Shown: positions 1 to 8,887, numbered from the stretch's first letter. The stretch is DNA of 64,000 bases from JAJECS01 sp965198185 (GCA_965198185.1 CBDAOU010000002.1:1860001-1924000), one strand, 5' to 3'. The notes: generated from the sequence alone by a model not told the origin. Numbers and translations are program-made.

Positions 1-53
1 CAGGGCGTCCATCCAGCAGCTCCAGCTTCGAGGCGGCGCGCCACGCGCCCAGC

Positions 54-1508
54 ATGCCCATCGAGTACGCGCCGATCGCGGTGGGGCCGAAGGACGGCGT
101 GCTGGTGGCGCACGACCGACGCCGCTTGAGCGATGCCTTCGTACGCGGAATTCCCATCTCACGCACGCTGCGGATCGAGGAGCTTCCCGAGGACGTTGCC
201 AGCGTCGCTCGCGTTGAGGTTGGCACGATTCGGCGCTTGCGCCAGGCGGTTCAGGCGGCGCAAGCACGCCGCTGGCGGGTCTACGTGGCGGCAGCCGGGC
301 TGCCGTTCTTGACGGCGGCGTTGCTGGGACTGCTCGGCGTATGGCTGGGAACGATTCCAGTCATCGGCGAGCCGCTCGGCGCCTTCGTGGGCACCGCCGG
401 CGGCAACGTGGGCGGGCTGCCGCTGGCGGCGGTCATCGCGGCCTTGCCATCGGTCTGGTGGATCCGACGCGTCCGCCGCGCGGCACGCGCCTCGCCGCAG
501 CTCAACCTGCGCCCGGATTTGATCGCCACCAGTGAGCTCACGGTGCAAGACGATCTCGGGCCGTTCGCCGCCGACGCCCGCGAGACGATGCGCAGCATTG
601 GCGGCATCCTCAGCGGCAACCCGCGTCCCAGCGGGGAACAGGCGCATCGCCTCGCCACGCGATTCAGCGCGCTGGCGCGCATTGCCGCGCGTCACGAGGT
701 GCCGTCCGTGGTTGCCTTTGCGGCCGACGCCAGCGAGCAGTTCCGCGTAGCGTCGCAACCGCCCGCACGACTCATTCCCGGCCTGCGATTGCGCCGCCGC
801 CCCGCCAGCGTGGCTCGGATTCTTGCCCCGTACATGCAGAGGCGGGCGCCGCGAATCACGGCGCGAGCGTCTCGTCTGCTGGGGATCACGAGCGGGCTGA
901 TCGTTGCAGCCGCCGCGTTCGTTCTCGCCGGCGCATTCAGGATCGGAGGCGATGAAGCGCTGCTGTTGCGATCGAACGAGGCCATCGTCTTCCCGTCATC
1001 GGCCGCCGTACTCTCCCTGTTCAAGCCCGGGTTCGACGGTCCGGCGGAGCCCAGCCCAAGCATGTTGACGGTGGTGCAAGGTCCCGGCATCTTTTGGAGT
1101 TGGCCGCGGCCGATCACCGAACGCCAACTCGTCCCGCTGACGAACCGCGCACTCGAAATCTCGGTGCCGTTTCCGGGAGATCCACCCGGCCAACGCCTGG
1201 ACATTGAATTCCGCTACGAGATCGACGACCTGAAGTCATTTGTCGCCACCATGGAATCCCTCGAAGAGATTGATGCCGCGTTGGCGCGGGTGATTGCGGA
1301 CGAATTGGGCGACGGCTTCGCTGAGCGCTACGCGACGGAAGTTGCGGCGCCGAACGCTCTGCCGGCGCCGTTCATCGCCGCCGGGCTCCGCGAGGGCGTC
1401 GGCGAACTGCTGAGCCTTTTCGTTCAGTTCACGGAAGTCAACGACATATTCGCGACGTTCGGCGTAACGCTGCGGCCCGACCCATCGCACAGCTTCACGG
1501 GAGGGTGA
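54..1508 (+). CDS. Membrane protein with a C-terminal SPFH/HflK-like segment
   Basis: A 484-residue protein of unknown function. Hydrophobic segments lie at about residues 76-99, 106-137 and 277-296. The region after the last one (about 302-400) resembles the start of SPFH/HflK-type domains: a 'GPGIFWSWPRPI' stretch like the 'GPGLHF-PWPI' of HflK, followed by a 'FRYEIDDLKSFV' strand like the 'YRI-DP' segment of that family. Known SPFH proteins scaffold membranes or modulate proteases; any such role here is inference. It lies 51 bp upstream of rodZ on the same strand. The frame stays open to the left window edge, so the true start could be upstream. An ordinary polytopic protein is the alternative. 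Confidence 0.6.
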   Translation: MPIEYAPIAVGPKDGVLVAHDRRRLSDAFVRGIPISRTLRIEELPEDVASVARVEVGTIRRLRQAVQAAQARRWRVYVAAAGLPFLTAALLGLLGVWLGTIPVIGEPLGAFVGTAGGNVGGLPLAAVIAALPSVWWIRRVRRAARASPQLNLRPDLIATSELTVQDDLGPFAADARETMRSIGGILSGNPRPSGEQAHRLATRFSALARIAARHEVPSVVAFAADASEQFRVASQPPARLIPGLRLRRRPASVARILAPYMQRRAPRITARASRLLGITSGLIVAAAAFVLAGAFRIGGDEALLLRSNEAIVFPSSAAVLSLFKPGFDGPAEPSPSMLTVVQGPGIFWSWPRPITERQLVPLTNRALEISVPFPGDPPGQRLDIEFRYEIDDLKSFVATMESLEEIDAALARVIADELGDGFAERYATEVAAPNALPAPFIAAGLREGVGELLSLFVQFTEVNDIFATFGVTLRPDPSHSFTGG

Positions 1509-1559
1509 GCACGGGCGGCACGGCCCCGACGTTGCGCTCCTGGGGGTAATAATCCCTTC

Positions 1560-2267
1560 ATGGCAACGCTTGGCGAACAACTGCGGACCGCCCGCGAAGC
1601 CGCCGCGCTGACCATCGAGGAAGCCGCCGTCGTGACGCATATTCCGCGTGAGCACTTGGCAGCTCTGGAGGCGGACGAGTTCGCTTCGCTTCCGGGGCCG
1701 CCGTTCAATGCCGGATTCATTCGCATCTATGCGGACGCGCTGCGGCTGCCGGTCGAGCCGCTGCTGGACATGTACTACGCACAGGCGGGCGAGCACCCCG
1801 CAGCCGTCACCGCCGCAGCAGGCCCAAGCGTGCGGCGTGGGCCCCCGCTGATGCTGGCCGTCCTGCCGCTCGCCGGGGCGCTCGGCGTGATCCTTGCGGT
1901 GCTGATCTTGAACACCTTTGGCGGGCAGACGGGCGGCGGCGCCGCACCGGACGACGCCGACGCCGGTGCGCCGACGACCGTCGCGCGCGGAGCCGTGTTC
2001 GAGTTGGTCGTCCTGAGCCCCACGCAGGTGCGCATCGAGGTCGATGAGCGAACGCTTGTCGACGAGATCCTGGCAGCCGGTGAGGCGCGGCAGTGGAGCG
2101 TGGAGCGGGAAGCGCTGATCGATGTCGGCGCGGCCGACGCCGTGACAATCACCATCAACGGGCAACCCGTGCCTCAACTCGCCGGCGCGGGCGAGCCCGC
2201 GCGGCATACGTGGCGGGTCGATATCCCGACGGCGCCGACCGCCGCGCCGCGGCCAACGAGCAGCTAG
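1560..2267 (+). CDS. rodZ: RodZ-like cell-shape protein (HTH plus TM plus DUF4115)
   Basis: This 235-residue protein has the RodZ/YmfM layout. There is an N-terminal helix-turn-helix of the Xre type (about residues 4-70, with 'GEQLRTAREAAALTIEEAA' and 'FIRIYADAL'), a charged linker, one transmembrane helix (about 97-118), and an outer C-terminal beta domain (about 145-220) matching DUF4115. RodZ links the MreB cytoskeleton to the wall elongation machinery in rod-shaped bacteria; here it may simply be a membrane-anchored HTH protein. The stop lies 3 bp before the start of pgsA, so the two are probably cotranscribed. The order rodZ(ymfM)-pgsA is widely conserved in bacteria, which supports both calls. 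Confidence 0.85.
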   Translation: MATLGEQLRTAREAAALTIEEAAVVTHIPREHLAALEADEFASLPGPPFNAGFIRIYADALRLPVEPLLDMYYAQAGEHPAAVTAAAGPSVRRGPPLMLAVLPLAGALGVILAVLILNTFGGQTGGGAAPDDADAGAPTTVARGAVFELVVLSPTQVRIEVDERTLVDEILAAGEARQWSVEREALIDVGAADAVTITINGQPVPQLAGAGEPARHTWRVDIPTAPTAAPRPTSS

Positions 2268-2270
2268 GCC

Positions 2271-2864
2271 GTGACCGCCAAACATCGAGACAGCCGCTTC
2301 CCAATCGCACGGTGGCGGTCGTACGTGCCGAATGGCCTGACGCTCGCCCGCGTCGGATCGATCCCGATCATCGTCTGGCTGCTGTTTTGGGACTGGTCGT
2401 TCTCGAACCAGACGGCCGGATTCGTCTTCGCCGCGGCCGGGGCGAGCGACGTCTTCGACGGAACGCTGGCGCGGCGCTTCGGCACGGGCTCGCAGCTGGG
2501 CATCTTTCTCGACCTCATCGGCGACAAGCTGCTCATCGCCGCCGTTCTCTTCACCATGGTCGAGCTGGATTGGATGCCCGGGTGGCTGGGCGCGAGCGTC
2601 ATTGCGCGCGAATTCGCGGTCATGGGCCTGCGGGCCTATGCCGGCGCCCAGGGCGTGACGGTCGGCGCCGGCCGCCTCGGCAAGGCCAAGATGATGTGGC
2701 AGTACATCGCGTTCAACGCGCTGATGTGGGAACGGACCGCCCTGCCGTGGTTCCTGGTCGGCATCGCCCTGCTGCTGACCCTTGCCTCCGGCATTCACTA
2801 CGCCGTGGACGTTTGGCGAGGGCTTCGGGCTCGTCCCGCTCCGGATATCCCGGACGTCATCTAG
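2271..2864 (+). CDS. pgsA: CDP-diacylglycerol--glycerol-3-phosphate 3-phosphatidyltransferase
   Basis: A 197-residue integral membrane enzyme that makes phosphatidylglycerol phosphate from CDP-diacylglycerol and glycerol 3-phosphate. The full CDP-alcohol phosphatidyltransferase signature DxxDGxxARx8Gx3Dx3D is present, with D60, D63, G64, A67, R68, G77, D81 and D85 all in register. Hydrophobic helices flank it, and 'RSYVPNGLTLARV' near the N-terminus is typical of PgsA. Translation probably begins at the GTG at 2271, 3 bp after the rodZ stop. Length is normal for the family. The CDP-alcohol transferase fold is certain; the glycerol-phosphate substrate rests on the rodZ-pgsA gene order and overall similarity. 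Confidence 0.9.
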   Translation: MTAKHRDSRFPIARWRSYVPNGLTLARVGSIPIIVWLLFWDWSFSNQTAGFVFAAAGASDVFDGTLARRFGTGSQLGIFLDLIGDKLLIAAVLFTMVELDWMPGWLGASVIAREFAVMGLRAYAGAQGVTVGAGRLGKAKMMWQYIAFNALMWERTALPWFLVGIALLLTLASGIHYAVDVWRGLRARPAPDIPDVI

Positions 2865-2966
2865 GCCGGTCGGATCTGCTCCGGCACGGGCAGCGAGTAA
2901 CGTTGATCCAGGCTTGGGCCGCCCCGTTACCCGGCGGGCCGGACCGCTCCCACGGCCGTGAATGGA

Positions 2967-2998
2967 CCTCTTAGATTCCTCACTGCGTTCGGAAGGAC
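2967..2998. repeat. Half copy of a dispersed GGAATCTAAG-type intergenic repeat
   Basis: The sequence 'CTTAGATTCCTCACTGCG' followed by 'TTCGGAAGGACA' matches one arm of the inverted-repeat element at 17122-17203. Only one arm is present, in the gap between pgsA and the first oxidoreductase. It is read as a decayed copy of a short non-coding palindromic repeat. Confidence 0.5.
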
Positions 2999-3075
2999 AA
3001 ATGGGGGGCCATCGCGGTCCCATGCCGGGCTGGTTACCATGACGGCGCTTGGGTCGCATGCACGGATTGGCGTTG

Positions 3076-4089
3076 ATGACGCGCTTGGCGTTGGTCGGCA
3101 GCGGGCCGATCGACGACGCCTACGCTCGGAGCGCGTCGCGCGCTGCCGGCGCCAGCATCGCCGCCGCGACCGACGGCGCGCAGGTCGACTCGGGCAACGT
3201 CATCGCGGCGCCCACGCTCGCTCAACTGCTGGAGGAGCACGCGGACGAGATCGACGCCGTGATCGTCCAGACGCCAACCGATGAGCGGGCGGCCCACATC
3301 AAGCTTGCCGCGGCGGCGGGAAAGCATGTGCTCGTGCAAGGCCCGCTGGCGCGCTCCGCCGCCGACGCGCGCGCCGTGGCCGATGGCTGCGCCGCCGCCG
3401 ACGTGGTCCTCATGGCCGGCCAGCTCGACCGATACCGATCGGATGTCGCGGCCGTGCGCGCGAGCATGGCCGCCGGCCAGGTCGGCCGGCTCGGCCTGGT
3501 TCGCAGCCACCGTTGGCAGCCACCGCCCACGGGCGGTCCCACGGCCTGGGAGCTCGATCCCGACCGCAGCGGTGGGATCTTCATCCACGAGCTCACGCGG
3601 GAAATCGACCTGGCGGCTTGGCTCTTCGACACGCCGCCCAACGCCGTGTTCGCGGTCGCACGCGGCCTGGACCCTGGGCGACCGGACGCGGCGGTGGTGC
3701 ATCTCGGGTTTCCCGACGGCGGGATGGCCGTGCTGGACGTGACGACGGCGCTGCCCCAGGGCGACGGCTATTGGTCCCTCGAGCTCATCGGAGCGGACGG
3801 CGCCGTGTATGCGGACGACCAGCACAACATGCAGCTGCTGTACCGGGGCGGAACGCCCGCCGCGCGGCTCACGACGCAAGGCGACGCCGCGGCGATCAGC
3901 CAGCTCCAGGCGTTCACGGAGGCGGTGAGCAACGGCTGCGGATGCCGCGGCCGGAGTCCTGGCCCTCGAAGTCGCCGAAGCCGCCATGGCGTCGGCGGCG
4001 TCCGGTCGGGCAGCCGCCCGCAGGGAGGACGGCTATGTCCTCGTCTAGCGGCAACACAGTTTTTCGCGTGGCGGTCCTCAGCGTCGTAA
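3076..4089 (+). CDS. Gfo/Idh/MocA family oxidoreductase, frameshifted near the C-terminus
   Basis: An NAD(P)-dependent dehydrogenase of the Gfo/Idh/MocA family. The N-terminal Rossmann fold begins 'MTRLALVGSG'; 'VIVQTPTDERAAHIKLAAAAGKHVLVQGPLA' occupies the place of the usual 'EKP' segment, but the family lysine is absent ('VQGPLA'). Near 3935-3941 the frame shifts: the expected ending ('DAAAGVLALEVAEAAMASA' through 'GYVLV') continues in the next frame to a TAG at 4046-4048, while the frame as written runs to 4089. One extra base explains it. The corrected stop overlaps the start of the next oxidoreductase by 14 bp, as expected of an operon. The start was taken at ATG 3076, just before the first beta strand; 3058 is possible. 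The substrate is unknown. Confidence 0.75.
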   Translation: MTRLALVGSGPIDDAYARSASRAAGASIAAATDGAQVDSGNVIAAPTLAQLLEEHADEIDAVIVQTPTDERAAHIKLAAAAGKHVLVQGPLARSAADARAVADGCAAADVVLMAGQLDRYRSDVAAVRASMAAGQVGRLGLVRSHRWQPPPTGGPTAWELDPDRSGGIFIHELTREIDLAAWLFDTPPNAVFAVARGLDPGRPDAAVVHLGFPDGGMAVLDVTTALPQGDGYWSLELIGADGAVYADDQHNMQLLYRGGTPAARLTTQGDAAAISQLQAFTEAVSNGCGCRGRSPGPRSRRSRHGVGGVRSGSRPQGGRLCPRLAATQFFAWRSSAS

Positions 4090-5147
4090 AGCACGACTAC
4101 GTGCCGCTGGGGCTCGCGACGCACTCGCGATTCGATCCCGTCGTGGTGGCCGACGACGCCGACCAGCCCGAATGGGTCCACGAGCGCAACCAGAAGCTGG
4201 CCGACGAGTTGAACATCCCCTACGTGCGCGGCGTGGAGGCGGCGCTGCGGGACTACGACGTCCAGGTGGCCTGCGTGAGCCCGGAGGCCGAGCGGCACGC
4301 GGACCTGAGCGTGCGCGCCGCCAACGCCGGGCTGCACGTGGTGCAGGACAAGCCGATGTCGACCCTGGTCTCCGAGTGCGACCGCGTCGTGGAGGCCGTC
4401 GAGCGCAATGGCGTGCAGTTCATGATGTGGAACCGCAACATGATGCCGGCGATGCTGCAGGCCCGGCGGGAACTGGACAGCGGCGCGATCGGACGCATAC
4501 GCGCCGTGCACATCGACTTCTACTTCGCGAAGGATGCGGGACCGCGACGCGGGGAAGGTCGGCCCGACTCCCCCAAGATCGACTGGCTGGAAGCGCTCAA
4601 GGCGGCGCACGTGGACGGCTCGGACGGCGGCGTGGGGCACGCGCCGATGGGCGAGTTGCAGATCGAGGGCATCTACCCGCTGTCGCACATCCGCACGCTC
4701 ACGGGCGCGCGAATCCACCGGGTGTTCGCGCGCACGACGGCCCATTTCCACCAGCGCAACGTCGACCACGGCATCGACGACCTGGCGTCGGTGACGTTGG
4801 AGATGGAGCACGGGATCGTGGGCACGCTGTGCATTGGCCGCATCGGGCGCGCCAAGCACGACGCCGACGGGGAGATCAAGATCCACATCGTGGGCACGCG
4901 CGGCGCGATGGCAATCAACGAGCCGCGGCCCGAGGTGCGGGTGTTTTACCGGGGACGGACGGCCAGCGATTCGCCCGCACGGCGCGTCGGCGGCGACGCG
5001 GACTGGCTCCTGATGGAGGATTTTGCCCACGCCATCGATACGAACGGCGACACGATCCTGAACGCGCGCGTTGGCCGGGACATCGCGGCCACGGCGCAGG
5101 CCGCCATCGACTCGGGTCGCTCAGGCCGCCCGGTCGAGGTGACCTAA
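4035..5147 (+). CDS. Gfo/Idh/MocA family oxidoreductase
   Basis: A 370-residue NAD(P)-dependent oxidoreductase. The N-terminal nucleotide-binding half carries 'VQDKPMSTLVSECDRVV', with K in the position of the family 'EKP' motif, and the C-terminal half has the alpha/beta substrate domain ('GDADWLLMEDFAHAIDTNGDT' near the end). Family members oxidise or epimerise sugars, inositols and sugar acids. The gene overlaps the preceding paralogue and faces a third, convergent one 1 bp downstream. The translation is intact. The start at ATG 4035 sits inside the end of the upstream gene, suggesting translational coupling. The exact substrate cannot be read from the sequence. Confidence 0.85.
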   Translation: MSSSSGNTVFRVAVLSVVKHDYVPLGLATHSRFDPVVVADDADQPEWVHERNQKLADELNIPYVRGVEAALRDYDVQVACVSPEAERHADLSVRAANAGLHVVQDKPMSTLVSECDRVVEAVERNGVQFMMWNRNMMPAMLQARRELDSGAIGRIRAVHIDFYFAKDAGPRRGEGRPDSPKIDWLEALKAAHVDGSDGGVGHAPMGELQIEGIYPLSHIRTLTGARIHRVFARTTAHFHQRNVDHGIDDLASVTLEMEHGIVGTLCIGRIGRAKHDADGEIKIHIVGTRGAMAINEPRPEVRVFYRGRTASDSPARRVGGDADWLLMEDFAHAIDTNGDTILNARVGRDIAATAQAAIDSGRSGRPVEVT

Positions 5148-5148
5148 C

Positions 5149-6273
5149 CTAACCCGCTTCGGCGGCGTCGAACTCGGCCGTCTCCACCCACGCGCCACGC
5201 TCGGCAGACGCCACGGCGGCATCCGTGAAGAGCTGCACCCGCCAGCCGGCGTGCAGTTCCGGCATCTCGGTGGGCTCGCCGGCCATGGTCGCGAGCAGGC
5301 CGGGATGGACCATGTCCCTGAAGTTGTTGGGGGCATCGGGCGCGGGCATGGCCTCGAGCAGCTCCGATTCGCCGGGCTTCCGCGCGATGTGCAGATCGCC
5401 GGTAAAGCGGCCAATGGAAATGGAGGCCTCGGAGCCGTGCAACTCGACATCGGGCGCCAGCGCCGATCGCAAATAGGGCGCGTGCGAAACCATCAGCACC
5501 CCGACGCCTCCGTTATCCAGCTCGAAGGTGAGATTGCCGTAATCGAACGCCGTGCCGGCCCGGCGCGACTGTCCCGCCGTCGCGTCGTGCGCTTCGCTCC
5601 AGGCGAGCGCCTCTTCGAGATTGGGTTCGCCCAGATCGGGTTTCGGCGGCGACAGCACGCCAGCCTGCGCGAACACCCGCCGCGCCTCTAGGCCGGTGAG
5701 CCAGCGCAAGGCGTCGTAGGCATGGGAGCCGCCGTCGGCGACGCTGCCGGCGGCCGACTGCTCGGCGTCGTCGCGCCAGGTGTAGGGCATCGATTGCAGC
5801 CGCGCGTTGTGCCATCGATAGACCACGCCCCGGACTTCCCCGATCAGTCCCTCGGCCAGCAGCTGCCGCACGCGCTGAAACACCGGCACGCCGCGCGTCC
5901 AGAACGGGACGAAATGGCCCAGACCGCGATCGCGGTAGGCCGTCCAGATCTCGTGGGCCTCACGCGCGTTCATGGCCACGGGCTTCTCGCACACGATGTG
6001 CTTGCCCTGCGCGGCGCACTCCAGGGCCATCTCGTGGTGCAGGACGTCGGGCACCGCCACGACGACAACGTCGACATCGGGATGGGCCACCACTTCACGC
6101 CAGTCAGTGGTGACGAGCGCGGCGCCGTCTTCGCGCCCGGCAGCCTCCAGCAGGTCGCGGCGGCGGGCGCTGACCGCGACGATTTCATATTGCTCGGGTG
6201 CGTCGCGCATCTCGAGCCGATACGGCACGCCGATGAATCCCGACGCGCCGATGACGCCAACCTTGAATCGCAT
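5149..6273 (-). CDS. Gfo/Idh/MocA family oxidoreductase
   Basis: A 374-residue oxidoreductase of the same family as its two neighbours but read from the other strand and clearly divergent. It begins 'MRFKVGVIGASGFIGVPY', a glycine-rich Rossmann motif, and carries the canonical 'CEKPVAMNAREAHEIW', with the conserved EKP lysine near residue 94. A substrate domain follows ('GGSHAYDALRWLTG'), where the 'GGSHxxD' pattern places the conserved His and Asp of the active site. The start ATG 6273 was chosen because it directly precedes the first beta strand; the open frame upstream runs into repeat DNA. It probably oxidises a cyclic polyol or a sugar derivative. Confidence 0.85.
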   Translation of the reverse strand: MRFKVGVIGASGFIGVPYRLEMRDAPEQYEIVAVSARRRDLLEAAGREDGAALVTTDWREVVAHPDVDVVVVAVPDVLHHEMALECAAQGKHIVCEKPVAMNAREAHEIWTAYRDRGLGHFVPFWTRGVPVFQRVRQLLAEGLIGEVRGVVYRWHNARLQSMPYTWRDDAEQSAAGSVADGGSHAYDALRWLTGLEARRVFAQAGVLSPPKPDLGEPNLEEALAWSEAHDATAGQSRRAGTAFDYGNLTFELDNGGVGVLMVSHAPYLRSALAPDVELHGSEASISIGRFTGDLHIARKPGESELLEAMPAPDAPNNFRDMVHPGLLATMAGEPTEMPELHAGWRVQLFTDAAVASAERGAWVETAEFDAAEAG

Positions 6274-6279
6274 TGCTCT

Positions 6280-6479
6280 ACCTACGGGATGCCGCGCCGC
6301 ATCATCAAACCGTGCGCGGTCGGCTTTGTCCACCCGGGGACCGGGCGGTCGTCGGGCGGCTGGCGTCCTGGGTTGTGCTGTCGGTGGCGGATCCCCCTCA
6401 CCCCAGCCCTCTCCCACGGGAGACCTTTGCGTAACCCTTCGTCATTCCCGCGGAAGCGGGAGGTCGTATGCACCGGGAC
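6280..6479. other. Non-coding gap with repeat fragments before the IS remnant
   Basis: No convincing gene lies here. The stretch holds a 'CCCTCACCCCAGCCCTCTCC' tract and one arm of the dispersed 'CGTCATTCCCGCGGAAGCGG' palindrome (about 6440-6460), which abuts the decayed transposase. Low-complexity open frames across it look fortuitous. Confidence 0.5.
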
Positions 6480-7109
6480 ATGGGCCGACCGTCGCTCGCC
6501 GAATCGGAGACGCTGGGCCAGAACCAGCGGCTGGAGCGGATCGGACGCCCGGGCAGGTCGTGGCCGGCGTGCACGCCGCCGCCCGCCGACCCAGCTATCC
6601 CCCGCTGCTGATGGTGAAGGTGCTGCTGAACGCTCTCCCGCAACTGGAAGAGGCGCTCAGCGACCTGGTTCGTCCGCCGCTTCGTGGGGCTGGGGCTGGC
6701 GGACGACACGCCGGACCCTCACCTGGGCCCAGGGGGGCGCGCGCCCGGGCGCTGGCGCGAACTGGAGGCGCAGGGTGCCTACGCTCGCAGGTGCGGCGCC
6801 CGCCGCTGGCGGCGGGGCGCGGCGCGCAGCGCGACCGATCCAGACCCATTTCGGCTACGAGGTCTGCCACGGGGGAGACCCCCGGGAGGTGGCCGACGCG
6901 ACCCGCGACGGGCGGGCCCGGAGTCCAAACGCCGGCGCCAGTGGCTGCGGGAGCAGGGGATCGCCCCGATCGTGCTTGCATCGGGCAACAGGGGGCGGAG
7001 CGGTCGTTCAGCCGGCGCCGTTGATCGAGCGGCGGCGGGCCTAGTCCCTCGGATCGAGACCTACGACGGGCTGGGGCGCAACACCGTGGAGAGGGCCTTG
7101 CCGCCGTAA
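6480..7109 (+). pseudogene. Decayed IS5-type transposase
   Basis: Fragments in different forward frames together resemble an IS5-superfamily transposase. An N-terminal piece starts 'MGRPSLAESETLGQNQRLER'. A second has 'YPPLLMVKVLLNALPQLEEA'. A third has 'RFVGLGLADDTPDPH', which corresponds to the common 'RFVGLGLADDTPDHSTLWRFR' segment. A degraded 'FGYEVCHGG' stretch stands where 'HYGYKVHVG' is usual. Several frameshifts and missing blocks prevent a functional product. No clean terminal inverted repeats were identified. The remnant marks an old insertion between the oxidoreductase cluster and the repair genes. Confidence 0.65.
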
Positions 7110-7537
7110 CATGCACGCGGGCGCGGGTGACCTGAGACAACCGCGAATTATTCCTCGCGCCAATCCAGCCCATTCGAACCGCCCCTACCTCGTTATGCAA
7201 ACGCGGGGAGAGGGAGGCGGACCCCGACGGGCGGGCCCGGCACCCCGGTGCTTTCCAAGCACGCGGGAGGGGGCGGGCGGTCGTTCCCGGCCCGGCCTAC
7301 CCTCGGACGATCCGAGGGTCTTGCCACATGCAAGGGCGGGTCTGAGACCCGCCCCTACGCCAAACATTCGAAGCGCCTCGTGGGTGATTAGGTTCAGGCG
7401 GCCTGGATTCCTGCCCCGTATCGAGTACGGGGCAGGCTGTGCGCCGGAATGACGCGAGGTTGCGCGGGAACTATGGAGAGTTGCGCGCGGGCTTCGTCGC
7501 GGGAGAGGGGATCGGACCTCTCAGGACGGGAACGAGA
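7110..7537. other. Repeat-rich intergenic region
   Basis: No gene is supported. Two palindromes can be seen: 'GGGCGGGTC-TGA-GACCCGCCC' at 7334-7354, and a stem of 'CCTGCCCCGTA' with 'TACGGGGCAGG' around a five-base loop near 7408-7435. The second is bracketed by 'CTGGATTCC' and 'GGAATGACG', the ends of the dispersed CTGGATTCC/GGAATGACG element family. Confidence 0.55.
7334..7354. repeat. Short palindrome, TGA-loop family (copy 1)
   Basis: Nine-base arms GGGCGGGTC and GACCCGCCC flank a TGA centre, followed by CCTAC. Related copies lie at 11537-11565 and 35648-35677. Confidence 0.7.
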
Positions 7538-8785
7538 TCAGGCTGCAGAGCGGTGGGCGTGGGAAGCCCGCAGCCGGCGTTGGAGCCGTGCAAGCCGGTG
7601 CTCGAGCGCCGGGGGCGCGAGCGGATGGGGCAGGCCGTCGAGAATGCGGTCTGCTTGCGCCAAAGCCTCGCGGGTGTAGTCGCGGGCCTTGGCGAACTCG
7701 CCGGCCCGATGCTCGTGGTACTTGGCCAGTTCAACCAGCGCCCAGACGGCGCCGCGCCCCTCAAGCCCCCGCATGCCCTCCCACAGGGCCAATGCATCGG
7801 TCCAGGCGCCGCGCCGCTTGTGGGCCAGGCTGAGCGGCACCTGCGCCAAGGGCTGCAACGCTTCGTCCAAGCCAAGCTCCAACGCCCGCGCGTAGGCCGC
7901 GAGCGCGGTGTCCAAGTCTCCGGCGAGCGCGAAGGATCGGGCCGCGCCCAGGACTTGGGCGGGCGGGGCGGTGGGGCTGCGCCAGTCGTTGCAGGCACCG
8001 CAGGCACGGGCCAGCAACGCCGCCATGGACACGAGGTCCTCGCGGTTGTGGGCCATCACCGGCACAAGCTCGCCGGCGTCGCCGGTGCGGAGATAGCGAA
8101 AGTAGATGTCGGGAATCTCATGGCTCGGCACGTCGAGCTCGCGCTCAACGCCGAGGATCTCGCGCTCGAGCGTGCCGAGGTCGCGGCGCGGCAGCTGGTA
8201 GCGCCACAGGCGGCGCGCGGCGTGCAAGAGATCCAGCGCGCCCAGGGCGTCGAGGGCGGTGCGGGTGCGATTCATGATGAAGCGCGTGCGCAACAGCGGC
8301 AGGTCGAAGCTCTTGCCGTTGAAGCTCACCGTCCAGTCGAACCGCGAGATGAGGCGCGCGAGGTGCGCCATCATGGCCGGCTCGTCGGCGTGATCGCGCA
8401 TGAAGTACTGCTCGACCCGCAACGCGCCGTCCTCCAGCCAGCCGCACCCGATCAGAAATGCGTAGGTGCCCGTCCCGCCGGCCAGTCCCGTCGTCTCCGT
8501 GTCGATGAACAGCGCTCGTTTCAACTCGAAGTCTTCGAGTTCCGGATCGCCGGTGAGCGTTGTCAGGGCGCGCCGGGCGGGGTCGTCGGGCCACGCCGGC
8601 GACAGCCCGCGCGGCAAGCGGTGGGTGTGACTGATCACCAAGAACGACCCGGCGTCGTTGGATTCGAGCGAGCCGCCGATGACGTCCTCGACCGGAACGT
8701 CCGGTGCGGCGGGCCGCGGCGTTACTGCCACTCTCTCGACGGGCTCCCAGGGACGCTTCCAGGCCATCGCCCGGCCGTTGGTCAT
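7538..8785 (-). CDS. RNase H-like YprB/MrfB-type exonuclease with TPR-like C-terminus
   Basis: A 415-residue protein with a DnaQ/RNase H-like YprB exonuclease domain. The motifs are 'ALFIDTETTGL' (metal-binding DxE), 'TVSFNGKSFDLPLL' (second Asp) and 'MAHNREDLVSM' (distal His/Asp). An alpha-helical C-terminal third ('AARSFALAGDLDTALAAYARAL') resembles TPR repeats. In Bacillus subtilis, YprB (MrfB) acts with the helicase YprA (MrfA) in repair of mitomycin C damage. Here the helicase gene lies immediately upstream on the same strand, separated by 163 bp containing a palindromic repeat. The start was put at ATG 8785, although ATG 8767 and a TTG at 8818 are possible. Confidence 0.8.
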   Translation of the reverse strand: MTNGRAMAWKRPWEPVERVAVTPRPAAPDVPVEDVIGGSLESNDAGSFLVISHTHRLPRGLSPAWPDDPARRALTTLTGDPELEDFELKRALFIDTETTGLAGGTGTYAFLIGCGWLEDGALRVEQYFMRDHADEPAMMAHLARLISRFDWTVSFNGKSFDLPLLRTRFIMNRTRTALDALGALDLLHAARRLWRYQLPRRDLGTLEREILGVERELDVPSHEIPDIYFRYLRTGDAGELVPVMAHNREDLVSMAALLARACGACNDWRSPTAPPAQVLGAARSFALAGDLDTALAAYARALELGLDEALQPLAQVPLSLAHKRRGAWTDALALWEGMRGLEGRGAVWALVELAKYHEHRAGEFAKARDYTREALAQADRILDGLPHPLAPPALEHRLARLQRRLRASHAHRSAA

Positions 8786-8858
8786 GATGCGCCGGGCGGC
8801 GTTCGATAGCGGTCGCAAGGGTCCCTCAACCTTCCAGAAGACCCTTGCCTATCCCCTC

Positions 8859-8887
8859 CGTCATTCCCGCGGAAGCGGGAATCCAGG
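8859..8887. repeat. CGTCATTCCCGC/GCGGGAATCCAG palindromic element
   Basis: A hairpin with arms ATTCCCGC and GCGGGAAT around GGAA, flanked by CGTC and CCAG. The same element, whole or partial, occurs at 6440, 40699 and (inverted) 57967. It sits between the two repair genes. Confidence 0.7.

Noticed and set aside
1236..3059. Long minus-strand open frame opposite the SPFH-like gene, rodZ and pgsA
   Set aside because: It is antisense to three well-supported genes, and its product has no recognisable domain. High-GC DNA often gives such shadow frames.
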